A stretch of 64,000 nucleotides of DNA from Salipiger mangrovisoli (GCF_015223355.1 NZ_JADFFK010000012.1:124001-188000), one strand, 5' to 3'; shown: positions 44,944 to 53,526, counted from the stretch's first letter. The notes: generated by a model from the letters alone, not told the origin. Program-made: numbers and translations.

Positions 44944-45495
44944 ATGCGACATGACAAACACACGCGCCACGAGGGTCGCGGCCAGGGCAGCCCCGGTCGC
45001 GGCGGCCAGCGCGGCAAGCGCCTGTTCGAATACGGCGAGCTGCGCCTGCTGATCCTCTCGATGATCGCAGAACAGCCGCGCCACGGATACGAGTTGATCA
45101 AGGCCATCGAAGCGCGTTTCGACGGCGCTTACAGCCCCAGCCCCGGTGTGATCTACCCCACCCTGTCGTGGCTCGAGGACATGGGCTACGTGCAGGTGGA
45201 GCCGGATGCGAGCGGTCGCAAGCGCGCCCGCCTCACGCCCGAGGGCACAGACTTCCTGTCGGCCAACCGCGCCGCCGCCGAGGACCTTCTCACGCGCAAG
45301 CCGCCGGCCTGGCACCGGGGCAACGCGCCGAAAGAGATCGTCGCGGCCATGGACGAAATCAAACTTGCCCTGCGCCGCCGGATGGCGGCCGAGGGCACAG
45401 ACAAGACCCTCATCGCCACGCTTGCCGCGCAGCTACGAGACACCGCACGGGCCATCGCGGGCGACACGCCGGATGCGCCTTCCGACGACAGTTGA
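44944..45495 (+). CDS. PadR-family transcriptional regulator (YqjI-like)
   Basis: A 183-residue regulator. The N-terminal tail (MRHDKHTRHEGRG) is rich in His and resembles the nickel-binding tail of E. coli YqjI. The winged helix (about 28-105) includes LILSMIAEQPRHGYELIKAI and PSPGVIYPTLSWLEDMGYVQ; a C-terminal helix for dimerisation follows. It is directly upstream of a siderophore-interacting reductase, as YqjI is paired with YqjH. GGAGG precedes the ATG. Metal response is inferred from the His-rich tail. Confidence 0.9.
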   Translation: MRHDKHTRHEGRGQGSPGRGGQRGKRLFEYGELRLLILSMIAEQPRHGYELIKAIEARFDGAYSPSPGVIYPTLSWLEDMGYVQVEPDASGRKRARLTPEGTDFLSANRAAAEDLLTRKPPAWHRGNAPKEIVAAMDEIKLALRRRMAAEGTDKTLIATLAAQLRDTARAIAGDTPDAPSDDS

Positions 45496-45510
45496 TTGCA
45501 AGGATACCCT

Positions 45511-46257
45511 ATGGAAAGCGTCATCACCCGACACAAGCACGAGTTGAAGCGCCGCACGCTGACGGTGCGCGACAGCATCCGGCTTACCCCGCACATGATC
45601 CGCATCACCCTCGAGGACGAGTCGCTGGCCGATTTCTCCAGCCTCGGCGCGGATGACCACGTGAAACTCTTTTTCGACACCGGGGCCGAGACGCCGCTGG
45701 CCCGCGAGTACACGCCCCGCGCCTTTGACCCCGAGGCGCGCACGCTGGTGCTCGATTTTGCCATCCACCAGGCCGGACCGGCAACCGCCTGGGCAGAGCG
45801 CGCCGCCCCCGGCGACACGCTCAACATCGGTGGGCCGCGCGGCTCGGCGGTGATCGCGCCGGTGTTCGACTGGTACCTGCTGATCGGCGACGAGACCGCC
45901 CTGCCCGCCATCGGCCGCCGCATCGAGGAACTGCCGGAGGGCGTGACCGCGATCACCCTCGTTGCCGTGCCGGGGCCCGGGGATGAGCAGAGCTTCGAGA
46001 GCGCCGCGGCCCAGCAGGCGCACTGGCTGCACCGCCCGGTGTCGCAGGCGCACGAGGCAAATGACTTGCTGGCGGCGGCGCGCGCGCTGACCCTGCCAGA
46101 GGGTCGGGGCTTCGTCTGGATCGCCGCCGAGGCACAGGTCGCACGCGCGCTCAAGCAGCACTTCCTGACCGAGCGGCAGCATCCCTCGCACTGCCTCAAG
46201 GCGGCAGGATACTGGGTGAAGGGCGACGCGGGCCAGAGCGACAAGGCGCTGGACTGA
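45511..46257 (+). CDS. Siderophore-interacting FAD ferric-chelate reductase (YqjH-like)
   Basis: A 248-residue flavoprotein: FAD-binding barrel (about 15-120; REYTPRAFDPEARTLVLDF includes the RxYTxR-type flavin motif) followed by the SIP NAD(P)H domain (about 130-248; YLLIGDETALPAIGRRIEEL, WIAAEAQVARALKQHF, KAAGYWVKGDA). It reduces ferric siderophores to release iron in the cytoplasm. ATG 45511 has AAGGA upstream; a TTG at 45496 is in frame but less likely. Operon with padR. Confidence 0.93.
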   Translation: MESVITRHKHELKRRTLTVRDSIRLTPHMIRITLEDESLADFSSLGADDHVKLFFDTGAETPLAREYTPRAFDPEARTLVLDFAIHQAGPATAWAERAAPGDTLNIGGPRGSAVIAPVFDWYLLIGDETALPAIGRRIEELPEGVTAITLVAVPGPGDEQSFESAAAQQAHWLHRPVSQAHEANDLLAAARALTLPEGRGFVWIAAEAQVARALKQHFLTERQHPSHCLKAAGYWVKGDAGQSDKALD

Positions 46258-46296
46258 CGCCCCGACGGGCACCGAGAAGGCCGAGCGCGAAAAGGC

Positions 46297-46328
46297 AGAG
46301 GCCGGGCGACATCATGCGCCCGGCCTCT
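46297..46328. terminator. Strong hairpin between convergent genes
   Basis: AGAGGCCGGGCG (46297-46308) and CGCCCGGCCTCT (46317-46328) form a perfect 12-bp stem with an 8-base loop, between the reductase gene (plus) and the 58-aa membrane protein gene (minus). No T-run follows in the plus direction. Confidence 0.75.
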
Positions 46329-46348
46329 CGGCGTTCAGGATCCAGGGA

Positions 46349-46525
46349 TCAGGGCTTGGCGTAGCGCGCTGCGAACCCTTGCACGTGCACCCGTGCGCGG
46401 CTTCCTCCCGACGGCGGCGTCCTCTCCTCGCCGCGGCGGGTGACGATGCCCGCGAACAGGATCAGCGCGATCACCGGAGACATGATGAGAAGGCCAATGG
46501 CCAGACCAACCAAAAACAGTTCCAT
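46349..46525 (-). CDS. Small membrane protein of 58 residues
   Basis: A short minus-strand gene beginning MELFLVGLAIGLLIMSPVIA. One hydrophobic segment spans about residues 3-28, followed by a basic tail (TRRGEERTPPSGGSRARVHV) and ending ARYAKP. An excellent ribosome binding site (AGGGAGGA) lies about eight bases before ATG 46525. It falls between two strong hairpins, so it is likely its own transcript. No known family. Confidence 0.65.
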   Translation of the reverse strand: MELFLVGLAIGLLIMSPVIALILFAGIVTRRGEERTPPSGGSRARVHVQGFAARYAKP

Positions 46526-46652
46526 GAAAGTTCCTCCCTAGGAATCAACGCTATCACGGATCCGTGGCGACACAATGCCGCATTTTAATTTTCGACATCG
46601 CCTTCGCAGCGGCAGCAATCCACGCTGCGTCGCGGCATTCCGCACGGACCTG

Positions 46653-46693
46653 CCAAAACGGAAAGCGCCGGCCCGCAGAAACGGGCCGGCGCT
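46653..46693 (-). terminator. Rho-independent terminator of the tct operon
   Basis: On the minus strand AGCGCCGGCCCG and CGGGCCGGCGCT form a perfect 12-bp stem (46664-46675/46682-46693) with a 6-base loop, followed by TTCCGTTTTGG. It lies 28 bases after the tctA stop. Confidence 0.9.
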
Positions 46694-46720
46694 GTGCTGG
46701 CAAGCAAGGGTGCAGAGGGC

Positions 46721-48259
46721 TCAGTCGCTGATCGCGCCTTCCTCGTCGCCGCGCTCATGCATCTTGCGTCGCACGACCCGGCCGACGATCAGCGGCATGA
46801 TGAAGCCGATGATGGCGATCGCCCAGAGCGTCAGCGCGAGCGGGCTGTCGAACAGGGTGAACCAGTCGCCGTTGTCGATGGTGATCGCGCGGCGCAGGTT
46901 GTTCTCCATGGTGTTGCCGAGCAGCGTGCCGAGGATGATCGGCACCAGCGGCACGTCGAACTTGCGCAGCAGCCAGCCCATCACGCCGAAGCCGATCATC
47001 ACCAGCAGATCGAAGCTCGATCCCGAGATGCCGTAGATGCCGACGAAGCTGACCATGGCGACCACCGGCATCAGGATGCGCGGCGGCACCATCAGCACGC
47101 GGGTGAAGATACCCACCATCGGGATGTTCAGCGCCAGCAGCATGAAGTTGGCGATGAAGAGCGCCGCGATCAGGCCCCAGACCACGTCGGGGTTGTTGGC
47201 AAAGAGCAGCGGCCCGGGGGTGATGTTGAGCGACAGCAGCACGGCCAGCAGCACCGCCGTGGTGCCCGAACCCGGCACGCCGAGCGCCAGCATCGGCACC
47301 AGCGCGCCGCCCGCGGCGGCGTTGTTGCCCGCCTCGGGGGCCGCGACGCCGCGCGGATCGCCCTTGCCGAAGGTGCCTTCCTTGTCGACCAGGCGCTTTT
47401 CCATCGAGTAGGAGATGAACGAGCCCAGCGAGGCCCCCGCGCCGGGCAGCACACCGGCGATGAAGCCGAGCAGCGAGGTGCGCAGCATGGTCGGCGTGCA
47501 CTGCTTGATCATCGACAGCGGCGGGGTCAGACGGCCGAGCTTGAGCTGGCCCGTGCTGGCGTCCGAACCGCCGTGACGGTGTTCGAGGAAGATGAAGACT
47601 TCCGACAGCGCGAAGAGGCCGACGATGGCGACAAGGAAGTCGAGCCCGTCGTAGAGGTGCACCTCGCCGAAGGTGAAGCGCGGCACGCCGGTCTGGGTGT
47701 CGACGCCGATCATCGCAAGGCCGAGGCCGAGCATGGCGGCGAAGGCCGATTTCGCCTGGTTGGTCGAGGAAACCCCGCCCAGCGTCGCGAAGGCCAGCGC
47801 GAAGAGCGCGAAGTACTCGGCCGGTCCGAAGAGCAGCGCGATCTTCACCAGCTGCGGGGCCAGCAGGATCAGCCCCCAGGTGGCGATGAAGGCGCCGACG
47901 AAGGAGGCGATGCCGGAAAGCGACAGCGCTTCGCCGGCCATGCCCTTCTTGGCCATCGGGTGGCCGTCGAGCACGGTCATCATCGCCGGCTCGTCACCGG
48001 GGATGCCCAGCAGGATCGAGCTGATCCGCCCGCCGTACATGGCGCCGTAGTAGACCGAGGTCAGCAGGATCAGCGACGGCGTCGGCCCGAGGCCGAGGGT
48101 GAAGGCCAGCGGGATCAGGATGGCGACGCCGTTCGACGGGCCGAGGCCCGGCAGCGCGCCCATGATCGTGCCAAGGAAGCAGCCCAGCAGCGCGAGGCCG
48201 AGGTTCTGCAAGGTGAAGGCGACGACGAAGCCGTCCCCGAGGTTGGAAAGAACGTCCAT
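46721..48259 (-). CDS. Tripartite tricarboxylate transporter large permease TctA
   Basis: A 512-residue inner-membrane protein with about eleven to twelve segments. GALPGLGPSNGVAILIPLAF (about 34-53) and GVLPGAGASLGSFISYSMEK (about 267-286) are the two conserved glycine-rich substrate loops of TctA. I start at ATG 48259; the open frame continues upstream into tctB. Cargo is a carboxylate, unspecified. Last gene of the tctC-tctB-tctA operon. Confidence 0.95.
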   Translation of the reverse strand: MDVLSNLGDGFVVAFTLQNLGLALLGCFLGTIMGALPGLGPSNGVAILIPLAFTLGLGPTPSLILLTSVYYGAMYGGRISSILLGIPGDEPAMMTVLDGHPMAKKGMAGEALSLSGIASFVGAFIATWGLILLAPQLVKIALLFGPAEYFALFALAFATLGGVSSTNQAKSAFAAMLGLGLAMIGVDTQTGVPRFTFGEVHLYDGLDFLVAIVGLFALSEVFIFLEHRHGGSDASTGQLKLGRLTPPLSMIKQCTPTMLRTSLLGFIAGVLPGAGASLGSFISYSMEKRLVDKEGTFGKGDPRGVAAPEAGNNAAAGGALVPMLALGVPGSGTTAVLLAVLLSLNITPGPLLFANNPDVVWGLIAALFIANFMLLALNIPMVGIFTRVLMVPPRILMPVVAMVSFVGIYGISGSSFDLLVMIGFGVMGWLLRKFDVPLVPIILGTLLGNTMENNLRRAITIDNGDWFTLFDSPLALTLWAIAIIGFIMPLIVGRVVRRKMHERGDEEGAISD

Positions 48260-48269
48260 GGCGCGCTCC

Positions 48270-48701
48270 TCAGAAACCCAGCGGGCCGCGGGCCAGCGAC
48301 AGCCCCAGAGCCAGATGGAAGACAACGTAGATGCCGACCGAGGTCAGCACGCCGATCAGCAGCGACGACAGCACCGGGCTGCCGAGGCGCCAGGTCAGAT
48401 AGGCCGAGGCGACGGCAGTGGCGATGACGAAGCCCGCGACGGGCAGGAACTCGGCATAAAGGATCATCACGACCACCGCCGCGAGGATCTCGGCGAGCCG
48501 GGCCAGCGAGGGCCACTCGGGATCTGCGTCGGGCTTGAGCGCGATGAAAATCGACGAAATACCGAGAATGGTGGCGATGATCAGCGGGAAGGCCTTGGGA
48601 CCGACCTCGTCAGAGAGGAAGCTTTCCTCGATCTGCAAAGCGGCCCAGGCGAAGAAGATGGCGAGCGCCAGCCCGAAGAGGCCGAAGATGCGGTCACTCA
48701 T
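48270..48701 (-). CDS. Tripartite tricarboxylate transporter small subunit TctB
   Basis: A 143-residue protein with four hydrophobic segments (RIFGLFGLALAIFFAWAALQ; AFPLIIATILGISSIFIAL; paired segments at about 75-140), the normal size and pattern for TctB. Ten bases separate it from tctA. It follows an intercistronic hairpin after tctC. Confidence 0.92.
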   Translation of the reverse strand: MSDRIFGLFGLALAIFFAWAALQIEESFLSDEVGPKAFPLIIATILGISSIFIALKPDADPEWPSLARLAEILAAVVVMILYAEFLPVAGFVIATAVASAYLTWRLGSPVLSSLLIGVLTSVGIYVVFHLALGLSLARGPLGF

Positions 48702-48743
48702 GGTGTCCCCCGTAATTTGCGTGAATAGGTCGAAAACTGGCGA

Positions 48744-48769
48744 CGGGCCCCCGGAGTGACAGGGGCCCG
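48744..48769 (-). other. Intercistronic stem-loop after tctC
   Basis: CGGGCCCC (48744-48751) and GGGGCCCG (48762-48769) form a perfect 8-bp stem with a 10-base loop between the binding protein gene and tctB. It probably raises tctC mRNA stability over the permease genes, as with the 26951 hairpin. Confidence 0.6.
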
Positions 48770-48791
48770 CCGGTCATTGCGTGGGGTCAGG

Positions 48792-49781
48792 TCACTTGAT
48801 GATGCCGATCTCGCGCGAGATGTCCTGGATCTCGCTCACGCTGTTCTGAACGAACTGCTGGAAGTCCGCGCCCTGCAGGTCGAGCGGGGCGAGGCCGTTG
48901 TTGGCCATGATCTCCTTCCACTCGTCCGACGCATAGAGATCGCCGATCTTCTTGACCCAGGCGTCATAGGCCGCGTCGCTCATGCCGCCGGGGGCGTAGA
49001 AACCGCGCCAGTTCGCGCCGATCGCATCGACGCCCTGCTCCTTGGCGGTCGGGAAATCGGCGAAATCGCCTTCCAGGCGCTCGGGCGCGAGCACCGCGAT
49101 CACCTTGATGTCTCCCGAGTCGACGAAGCCCTTGGCTTCCGACGCATCGCCGGTGAAGGCCTGGACCGAGCCTGCGAGCAGCTGGGTCACCGCCTCGCCG
49201 CCGCCGTCGAAGGCGACGTATTTGACCGAGCGCACATCCTCGATGCCGTAGGCCGACGCCGCGATCAGCACCTTCAGGTGATCCCAGCCGCCCACGGCCG
49301 AACCGCCGGCCACGGAGACCGAGCGCGGGTCCGACTTGATCATGTCGAGCAGCTGCGGCAGCGTCTCGATCTCGCTGTCGGCAGAGACGGCGATCACGCC
49401 GTAATCGGCACCGATCGACGCCAGCCAGCGGACCTGGTCGGTGGTGTTGCCCGGATAGGCGCCCTGCGCCAGGCGGGTCGCGGTGGCCGAGCTGGCCGCG
49501 ACGATCAGATCGTTGTCGTCAGCGCGCTTGTTGACCACCTCGGCGAAGGCGACGCCGCCGCCACCACCTGCGAGGTTGACCACCTGCATGGTCTTGTCGA
49601 TCAGGCCGAGATCCTGAAGCTCCTTGCCCACCTGCCGGCAGGTGAAGTCCCAGCCGCCGCCCGGGTTGGCGGGCGCGATGCACTCGGGGTTCTCGGGGGT
49701 GAAGTCCTGGGCCTGCGCGGCGAAAGCCGAAACGCCAAGAACGGTCGCGGCAATCAGGCCGCGGGTAGCAGTGACAAACAT
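48792..49781 (-). CDS. Tripartite tricarboxylate transporter binding protein TctC
   Basis: A 329-residue periplasmic protein; signal peptide about 1-23 ends AFAAQAQ. The mature N terminus FTPENPECIAPANPGGGWDF includes the family's P-x-NPGGGxD motif for ligand contact, and GGSAVGGWDHLK matches a second loop. Start ATG 49781 has GAGGAGGA upstream. It is first in the operon, divergent from the tctD-like gene, which likely controls it. Confidence 0.94.
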   Translation of the reverse strand: MFVTATRGLIAATVLGVSAFAAQAQDFTPENPECIAPANPGGGWDFTCRQVGKELQDLGLIDKTMQVVNLAGGGGGVAFAEVVNKRADDNDLIVAASSATATRLAQGAYPGNTTDQVRWLASIGADYGVIAVSADSEIETLPQLLDMIKSDPRSVSVAGGSAVGGWDHLKVLIAASAYGIEDVRSVKYVAFDGGGEAVTQLLAGSVQAFTGDASEAKGFVDSGDIKVIAVLAPERLEGDFADFPTAKEQGVDAIGANWRGFYAPGGMSDAAYDAWVKKIGDLYASDEWKEIMANNGLAPLDLQGADFQQFVQNSVSEIQDISREIGIIK

Positions 49782-49987
49782 GGTATCCTCCTCAAGTTCG
49801 GCCACCGAACCGGTACACGCCGGCGCCGTCGTCTCCCCGCGGAACCCGACTGCACTTTGCAGCCTCCCCGGTTGCGGGTTAAGACGTGTCTCTAAGCCAC
49901 GAAGCTGTCGTGAACCTGTCAGATGCCCGACGGTGCATGTGTACGTCCCGTCATCCGGACCAGGGCCAATGGAAAGGTACCAGTGTC

Positions 49988-50659
49988 ATGCGAGTCCTGA
50001 TGGTCGAGGATGCCAGCGATCTGGCCGAGGGCGTCTCGGCCCGACTGGCCCAGTCCGGCATCGTCTGCGATGTCGCCGAAAGCCTCGAGGCGGCGCGGGA
50101 TTTCCTTGCCGTGCAGGGCTATGACGCCATCGTGCTCGACATCAACCTGCCCGACGGTTCGGGCCTGCGCTTCCTGCGCGAGCTGCGCGCCTCGGGGGCA
50201 CGCACCCCGGTGCTGATGCTGACCGCGCTGATCTCGGTGGACGACCGGGTGAGCGCGCTCGACCTCGGTGCCGACGACTACCTCGGCAAGCCCTTCGACC
50301 AGCGCGAGCTGGAAGCACGGCTGCGCGCCCTCATCCGCCGCGAGGCGGACCAGAAGGGCGCAGAGATCGTGCTCGGTCCGCTGGCCTATTCTCCGGCCGG
50401 GCAAAGCGCCACGCTGGACGGCAGGCGGCTCGATCTGACCGCGCGCGAAGCGGCGCTGCTCGGTGTGCTCCTGCGCCAGCAGGGACAGTACCTGAGCAAG
50501 ACCCGACTCTACGATTCCCTCTATGGCTTCGGCGACGCCGATGTTGGGGTCAACGCCATCGAGCTCTACGTCGCCCGGCTGCGCAAGAAGCTCGCGGGCA
50601 GCGGAGTCAGCATCGCCACCCAGCGCGGCATCGGCTACCGGATCGGCCTCGATGGCTGA
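49988..50659 (+). CDS. Response regulator, TctD-like (OmpR family)
   Basis: A 223-residue regulator. The receiver domain (1-115) has acidic residues at the N terminus, phosphoacceptor Asp51 (IVLDINLPDG) and Lys101 (DYLGKPF). The winged-helix DNA-binding domain (about 125-220) includes LTAREAALLGVLLRQQGQYL and VNAIELYVARLRKKL. Divergent from tctCBA, it is expected to activate that operon. Overlaps the kinase gene by eight bases. Confidence 0.93.
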   Translation: MRVLMVEDASDLAEGVSARLAQSGIVCDVAESLEAARDFLAVQGYDAIVLDINLPDGSGLRFLRELRASGARTPVLMLTALISVDDRVSALDLGADDYLGKPFDQRELEARLRALIRREADQKGAEIVLGPLAYSPAGQSATLDGRRLDLTAREAALLGVLLRQQGQYLSKTRLYDSLYGFGDADVGVNAIELYVARLRKKLAGSGVSIATQRGIGYRIGLDG

Positions 50660-52061
50660 CAGGGGCGCGCTGCCGGCGAGCCTTGCCTCGCGGGTCCTCA
50701 AGGCGGTGCTGCTGATCCTGCTCGCCGGGGCGCTGCTGGTCGCCGGATCGACGCTCTACAACGGCAGGCTCGCGGCGCGGCAGTCCTATGACCGCATCCT
50801 TCTGGGCGCAGCGCAAGACATCGCCGCCTCGATAAGCATCCAGTCCGGGCGACCGATCGTCGACCTGCCGGTCTCGGCCTTCGAGCTGCTGGCCCAGGCG
50901 CCCGAGGACCGCATCCACTACGCGGTGCGCGGCCCCGGTGGCACGCTGATCACCGGGCTCGACGAGACCGAGATCGCCCCGACCGCCCGCCGCTCCGGCA
51001 CGCCCTCCGGTCCCGAGTTCTTTGACGCCCGCCTCAATGCCGAGCCCGCGCGCTTCGTCCGGGTGACGCGCCGCTTCGCCGAGCGCGACTTCTCGGGCAG
51101 CATTTCGGTCACCGTCGGCCAGACCCTGCGCGCGCGGCAGGCGATGGCGGTCGGGCTGATGCTCGACACGCTGCTGCCAATGATGCTCGCCGGGCTTGCG
51201 CTGCTCGCCATGTCCTGGGCGATCACCCGCTCCGCGGTCCGCCCGCTCGCGGCGCTGTCCGAGGACCTGGCCGGGCGCGACCCCTACGACCTCACGCCGG
51301 TGCCAACCGAGGGGCTGCCGCGCGAGCTGGCGGTGATGCTGGATTCGATGAACCGCTTCATGGGCCGGCTCGACCGGCAGATGGAGGGCATGCGCCACCT
51401 GATCTCCGATGCGGCGCACCAGCTGCGCACCCCGGTCGCCGCGATCCGCGTGCAGGCCGAGGCGATGCAGGACCAGCCCGACGAGGCGCTGCGCGCCCGC
51501 GCCCTCACGCGGCTGCTGACCCGGACCCGCTCGCTTGGCGCGCTGCTCGACCAGCTGCTCTCGCGGGCGCTGGTCAGCCACCGCACCGAAAGCGCGCCGC
51601 GCGCCCTGCTCGACCTGCGCGAGGTGGCGCTGGAGGTCGTCGAGCGTGGCGACCACGAGCTCATCGCCCCCGGCGCCGAGCTGAGGCTGGAAATCGGCGA
51701 GGACCCGGTGATGGTCCGCGCCGACGCCTTCTCGGTCGGCGAGGCGGCGAAGAACCTGCTGGTCAACGCGCTGAAGCATGGCCGCGGCCCCATTGCCATC
51801 GGAGCGGAGCGGCGCGGCGCCGAGGCCGCGCTCTGGGTGCTGGACGCCGGTCCCGGCCCCGAGCCCGCCATCGCCGCCCGCCTCGGCCAGCGTTTCGAGC
51901 GCAGCGCCGGCTCGCGCGAGGACAGCGCCGGGCTCGGCCTTGCCATCGTCGCCGCGGTGGCGACTGCCTTCGACGGGCGCGTCGCGCTGGAATATCCCGA
52001 AGCCGGCTTCCGCATCGCCCTGCTGCTGCCCGCCGCCCCTGACGAGGAGCCCACCCCGTGA
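50652..52061 (+). CDS. Sensor histidine kinase, TctE-like
   Basis: A 469-residue inner-membrane kinase. Membrane segments lie at about 13-34 and 173-192 with a periplasmic domain between them. A HAMP-like linker precedes the H-box SDAAHQLRTPVAAIRVQAEA (about 253-272), and the ATPase domain holds NALKHG, DAGPGP and GLGLAI. Start ATG 50652 lies inside the regulator's end. Its stop overlaps the start of the binding protein gene that follows, so all three are translationally coupled. Confidence 0.92.
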   Translation: MADRGALPASLASRVLKAVLLILLAGALLVAGSTLYNGRLAARQSYDRILLGAAQDIAASISIQSGRPIVDLPVSAFELLAQAPEDRIHYAVRGPGGTLITGLDETEIAPTARRSGTPSGPEFFDARLNAEPARFVRVTRRFAERDFSGSISVTVGQTLRARQAMAVGLMLDTLLPMMLAGLALLAMSWAITRSAVRPLAALSEDLAGRDPYDLTPVPTEGLPRELAVMLDSMNRFMGRLDRQMEGMRHLISDAAHQLRTPVAAIRVQAEAMQDQPDEALRARALTRLLTRTRSLGALLDQLLSRALVSHRTESAPRALLDLREVALEVVERGDHELIAPGAELRLEIGEDPVMVRADAFSVGEAAKNLLVNALKHGRGPIAIGAERRGAEAALWVLDAGPGPEPAIAARLGQRFERSAGSREDSAGLGLAIVAAVATAFDGRVALEYPEAGFRIALLLPAAPDEEPTP

Positions 52062-53107
52062 CAGCCCGCACAGCCTTGCCCCGCCTGATCGCCCTGCTGC
52101 TGGCGCTGCTGCTGCCGCGCGCCGCCGCCGCGCAGGAAGGCACCGCCAGCTTCGGCAGCGGCCCGACCGACCTGCTGCTGCGCTCGACCACCGACATCGC
52201 GATCATCCGCCCGGTCATGGCGCGCTTTGCCGAACGCAACCCCGATCTCACGCTGCGCTACGAGCAATGGGGGTCGAATGCGCTCTACGCCCTCGGGCGG
52301 GCCGCCTGCGCGGGCCGCGCCGAGCCCGCCGACGCGCTGCTCTCCTCCGGCGCGCACCAGATGCTGGCGCTGGTCAATTCGGCCTGTGCCCATCCCTACC
52401 GCTCCGCGGCCACCGCCGCCCTGCCGGACCAGCGGCGCTGGCGCGACGAGCTCTGGGGGATCACCGAAGAGCCGGCGGTGATCATCTACAACACCACGGC
52501 ACTCTCCCCCGAGGATGTGCCGCGGACCCGCTTCGCCCTGCTCGACCTGATGCGCAAGAAGCCCGAGCTGCTGCGCAGCCGGATCGCCACCTACGACATC
52601 GAGGATTCCGGCCTCGGCTATCTCTTCGCCCATGCCGACAGCCTCGAGGCGACCACCTTCGGGGCCATGCTCGAGGCCTTCGCGCGGATCGGAGCGATCG
52701 CCACCTGCTGCTCGCTGTCGATCATCGACGGCGTCTCCGAGGGGCGCTACTACATCGCCTACAACGTGCTCGGCTCCTACGCCGAGGCGCGCGCCGCGCC
52801 GAATGTCGGGATCATATTGCCCGAGGACTACACGCTGATGATGTCGCGCAGCTTCATGATCCCGAAGACCGCCCGCCACCCGGAAGCGGCGCAGCGGCTG
52901 CTCGACTTCCTGCTCTCGCCCGAGGCGCAGGGGATGCTGGCCGATCTCGGGCTCATCGCCCCGACCGATCCCGCCGAGACCAGCCTGCTGCCCAGCGCCC
53001 GGCGGCTGATCGCGCTCTCGCCGCCGCTGCTGCTGGCGCTCGACCGCAGCACCCGCGAGCGGCTCTTCCGGCTCTGGGACGAGGCCTTTTCGCCGGACGC
53101 CGGCTGA
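52058..53107 (+). CDS. Periplasmic binding protein coupled to the TctDE system
   Basis: A 349-residue exported protein; signal peptide about 1-25 ends RAAAAQE. The mature part resembles ABC-type Fe3+/polyamine-like binding proteins (ITEEPAVIIYNTTALSPEDV; LPEDYTLMMSRSFMIPKTAR; PEAAQRLLDFLLSPEAQGML). It overlaps the kinase gene by four bases (ATGA) and no ABC permease or ATPase is nearby. A role as ligand-presenting partner of the kinase is likely. Confidence 0.87.
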   Translation: MTARTALPRLIALLLALLLPRAAAAQEGTASFGSGPTDLLLRSTTDIAIIRPVMARFAERNPDLTLRYEQWGSNALYALGRAACAGRAEPADALLSSGAHQMLALVNSACAHPYRSAATAALPDQRRWRDELWGITEEPAVIIYNTTALSPEDVPRTRFALLDLMRKKPELLRSRIATYDIEDSGLGYLFAHADSLEATTFGAMLEAFARIGAIATCCSLSIIDGVSEGRYYIAYNVLGSYAEARAAPNVGIILPEDYTLMMSRSFMIPKTARHPEAAQRLLDFLLSPEAQGMLADLGLIAPTDPAETSLLPSARRLIALSPPLLLALDRSTRERLFRLWDEAFSPDAG

Positions 53108-53171
53108 GGTACGACAGGCGCTTGCAATGCCGCCCGGACTCGGGCTTGATCAGGAAATGAAGGACCGGGCC

Positions 53172-53336
53172 ATGATCCGACTTGCCATCCTCGGCGCCGC
53201 GCTGCTCGCGCTGGCGGCTTGCGCCGCAAGACAGCCGACCGAGGCTGAAGTGCTCACCGTGGCCTGCTCGGCGGGCATCAACGAGGCCTGCGGCTATCTC
53301 GCCCGCGGCATGTCGGTCACAGGCCAACCCCTTTGA
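53172..53336 (+). CDS. Small lipoprotein of 54 residues
   Basis: MIRLAILGAALLALAACAAR is a type II signal with lipobox LAAC (Cys near residue 17). The short mature part (QPTEAEVLTVACSAGINEAC then GYLARGMSVTGQPL) has two cysteines. The stop codon falls inside the first unit of a 15-bp tandem repeat, so the C terminus may vary between strains. Function unknown. Confidence 0.68.
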   Translation: MIRLAILGAALLALAACAARQPTEAEVLTVACSAGINEACGYLARGMSVTGQPL

Positions 53337-53401
53337 GGCCAACCCCTTTGAGGCCAACCGCCCTGAGCCCAGCCGCTCCGGGGTCAACCGTTCCGAGGCC
53401 C
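53321..53401 (+). repeat. 15-bp tandem repeat, about five units
   Basis: AGGCCAACCCCTTTG occurs at 53321-53335 and 53336-53350 identically, then degenerates in 53351-53365, 53366-53380 and 53381-53395. The repeat begins before and contains the lipoprotein stop codon. A period of 15 preserves the reading frame, so copy-number change would not shift it. Confidence 0.85.
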
Positions 53402-53426
53402 CGCCGCGGCGGAACCGCAGCCCCCC

Positions 53427-53488
53427 TCTTCTTCTAGGCAAAAATATCCCTGGGGGAGTCCGCGCAGCGGACGGGGGCAGAGCCCCCG
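53427..53488 (-). repeat. 3'-end repeat element, copy 4
   Basis: On the minus strand a GGGGGC/GCCCCC hairpin, a GTCCGC/GCGGAC hairpin and CCCAGGGATATTTTTGCC then TAGAAGAAG appear, the best-formed copy. It follows, in the same orientation, the minus-strand peptidase gene ending at 53559, with two perfect palindromes in between. Confidence 0.85.
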
Positions 53489-53512
53489 CTTTCCCGAGCG
53501 CTCGGGAAAGCG
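53487..53512. repeat. 26-bp perfect palindrome
   Basis: The sequence from 53487 to 53512 is identical to its reverse complement: the left half is CGCTTTCCCGAGC and the right half GCTCGGGAAAGCG. It directly adjoins the 3' repeat element on the gene side. In the minus direction it forms a 13-bp hairpin-capable stem (or a cruciform). Confidence 0.85.
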
Positions 53513-53526
53513 CCAGGCCGGGGGAC

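Noticed and set aside
53321-53401. The short tandem array considered as a CRISPR
   Set aside because: Units are contiguous 15-mers without spacers and no cas genes exist nearby.
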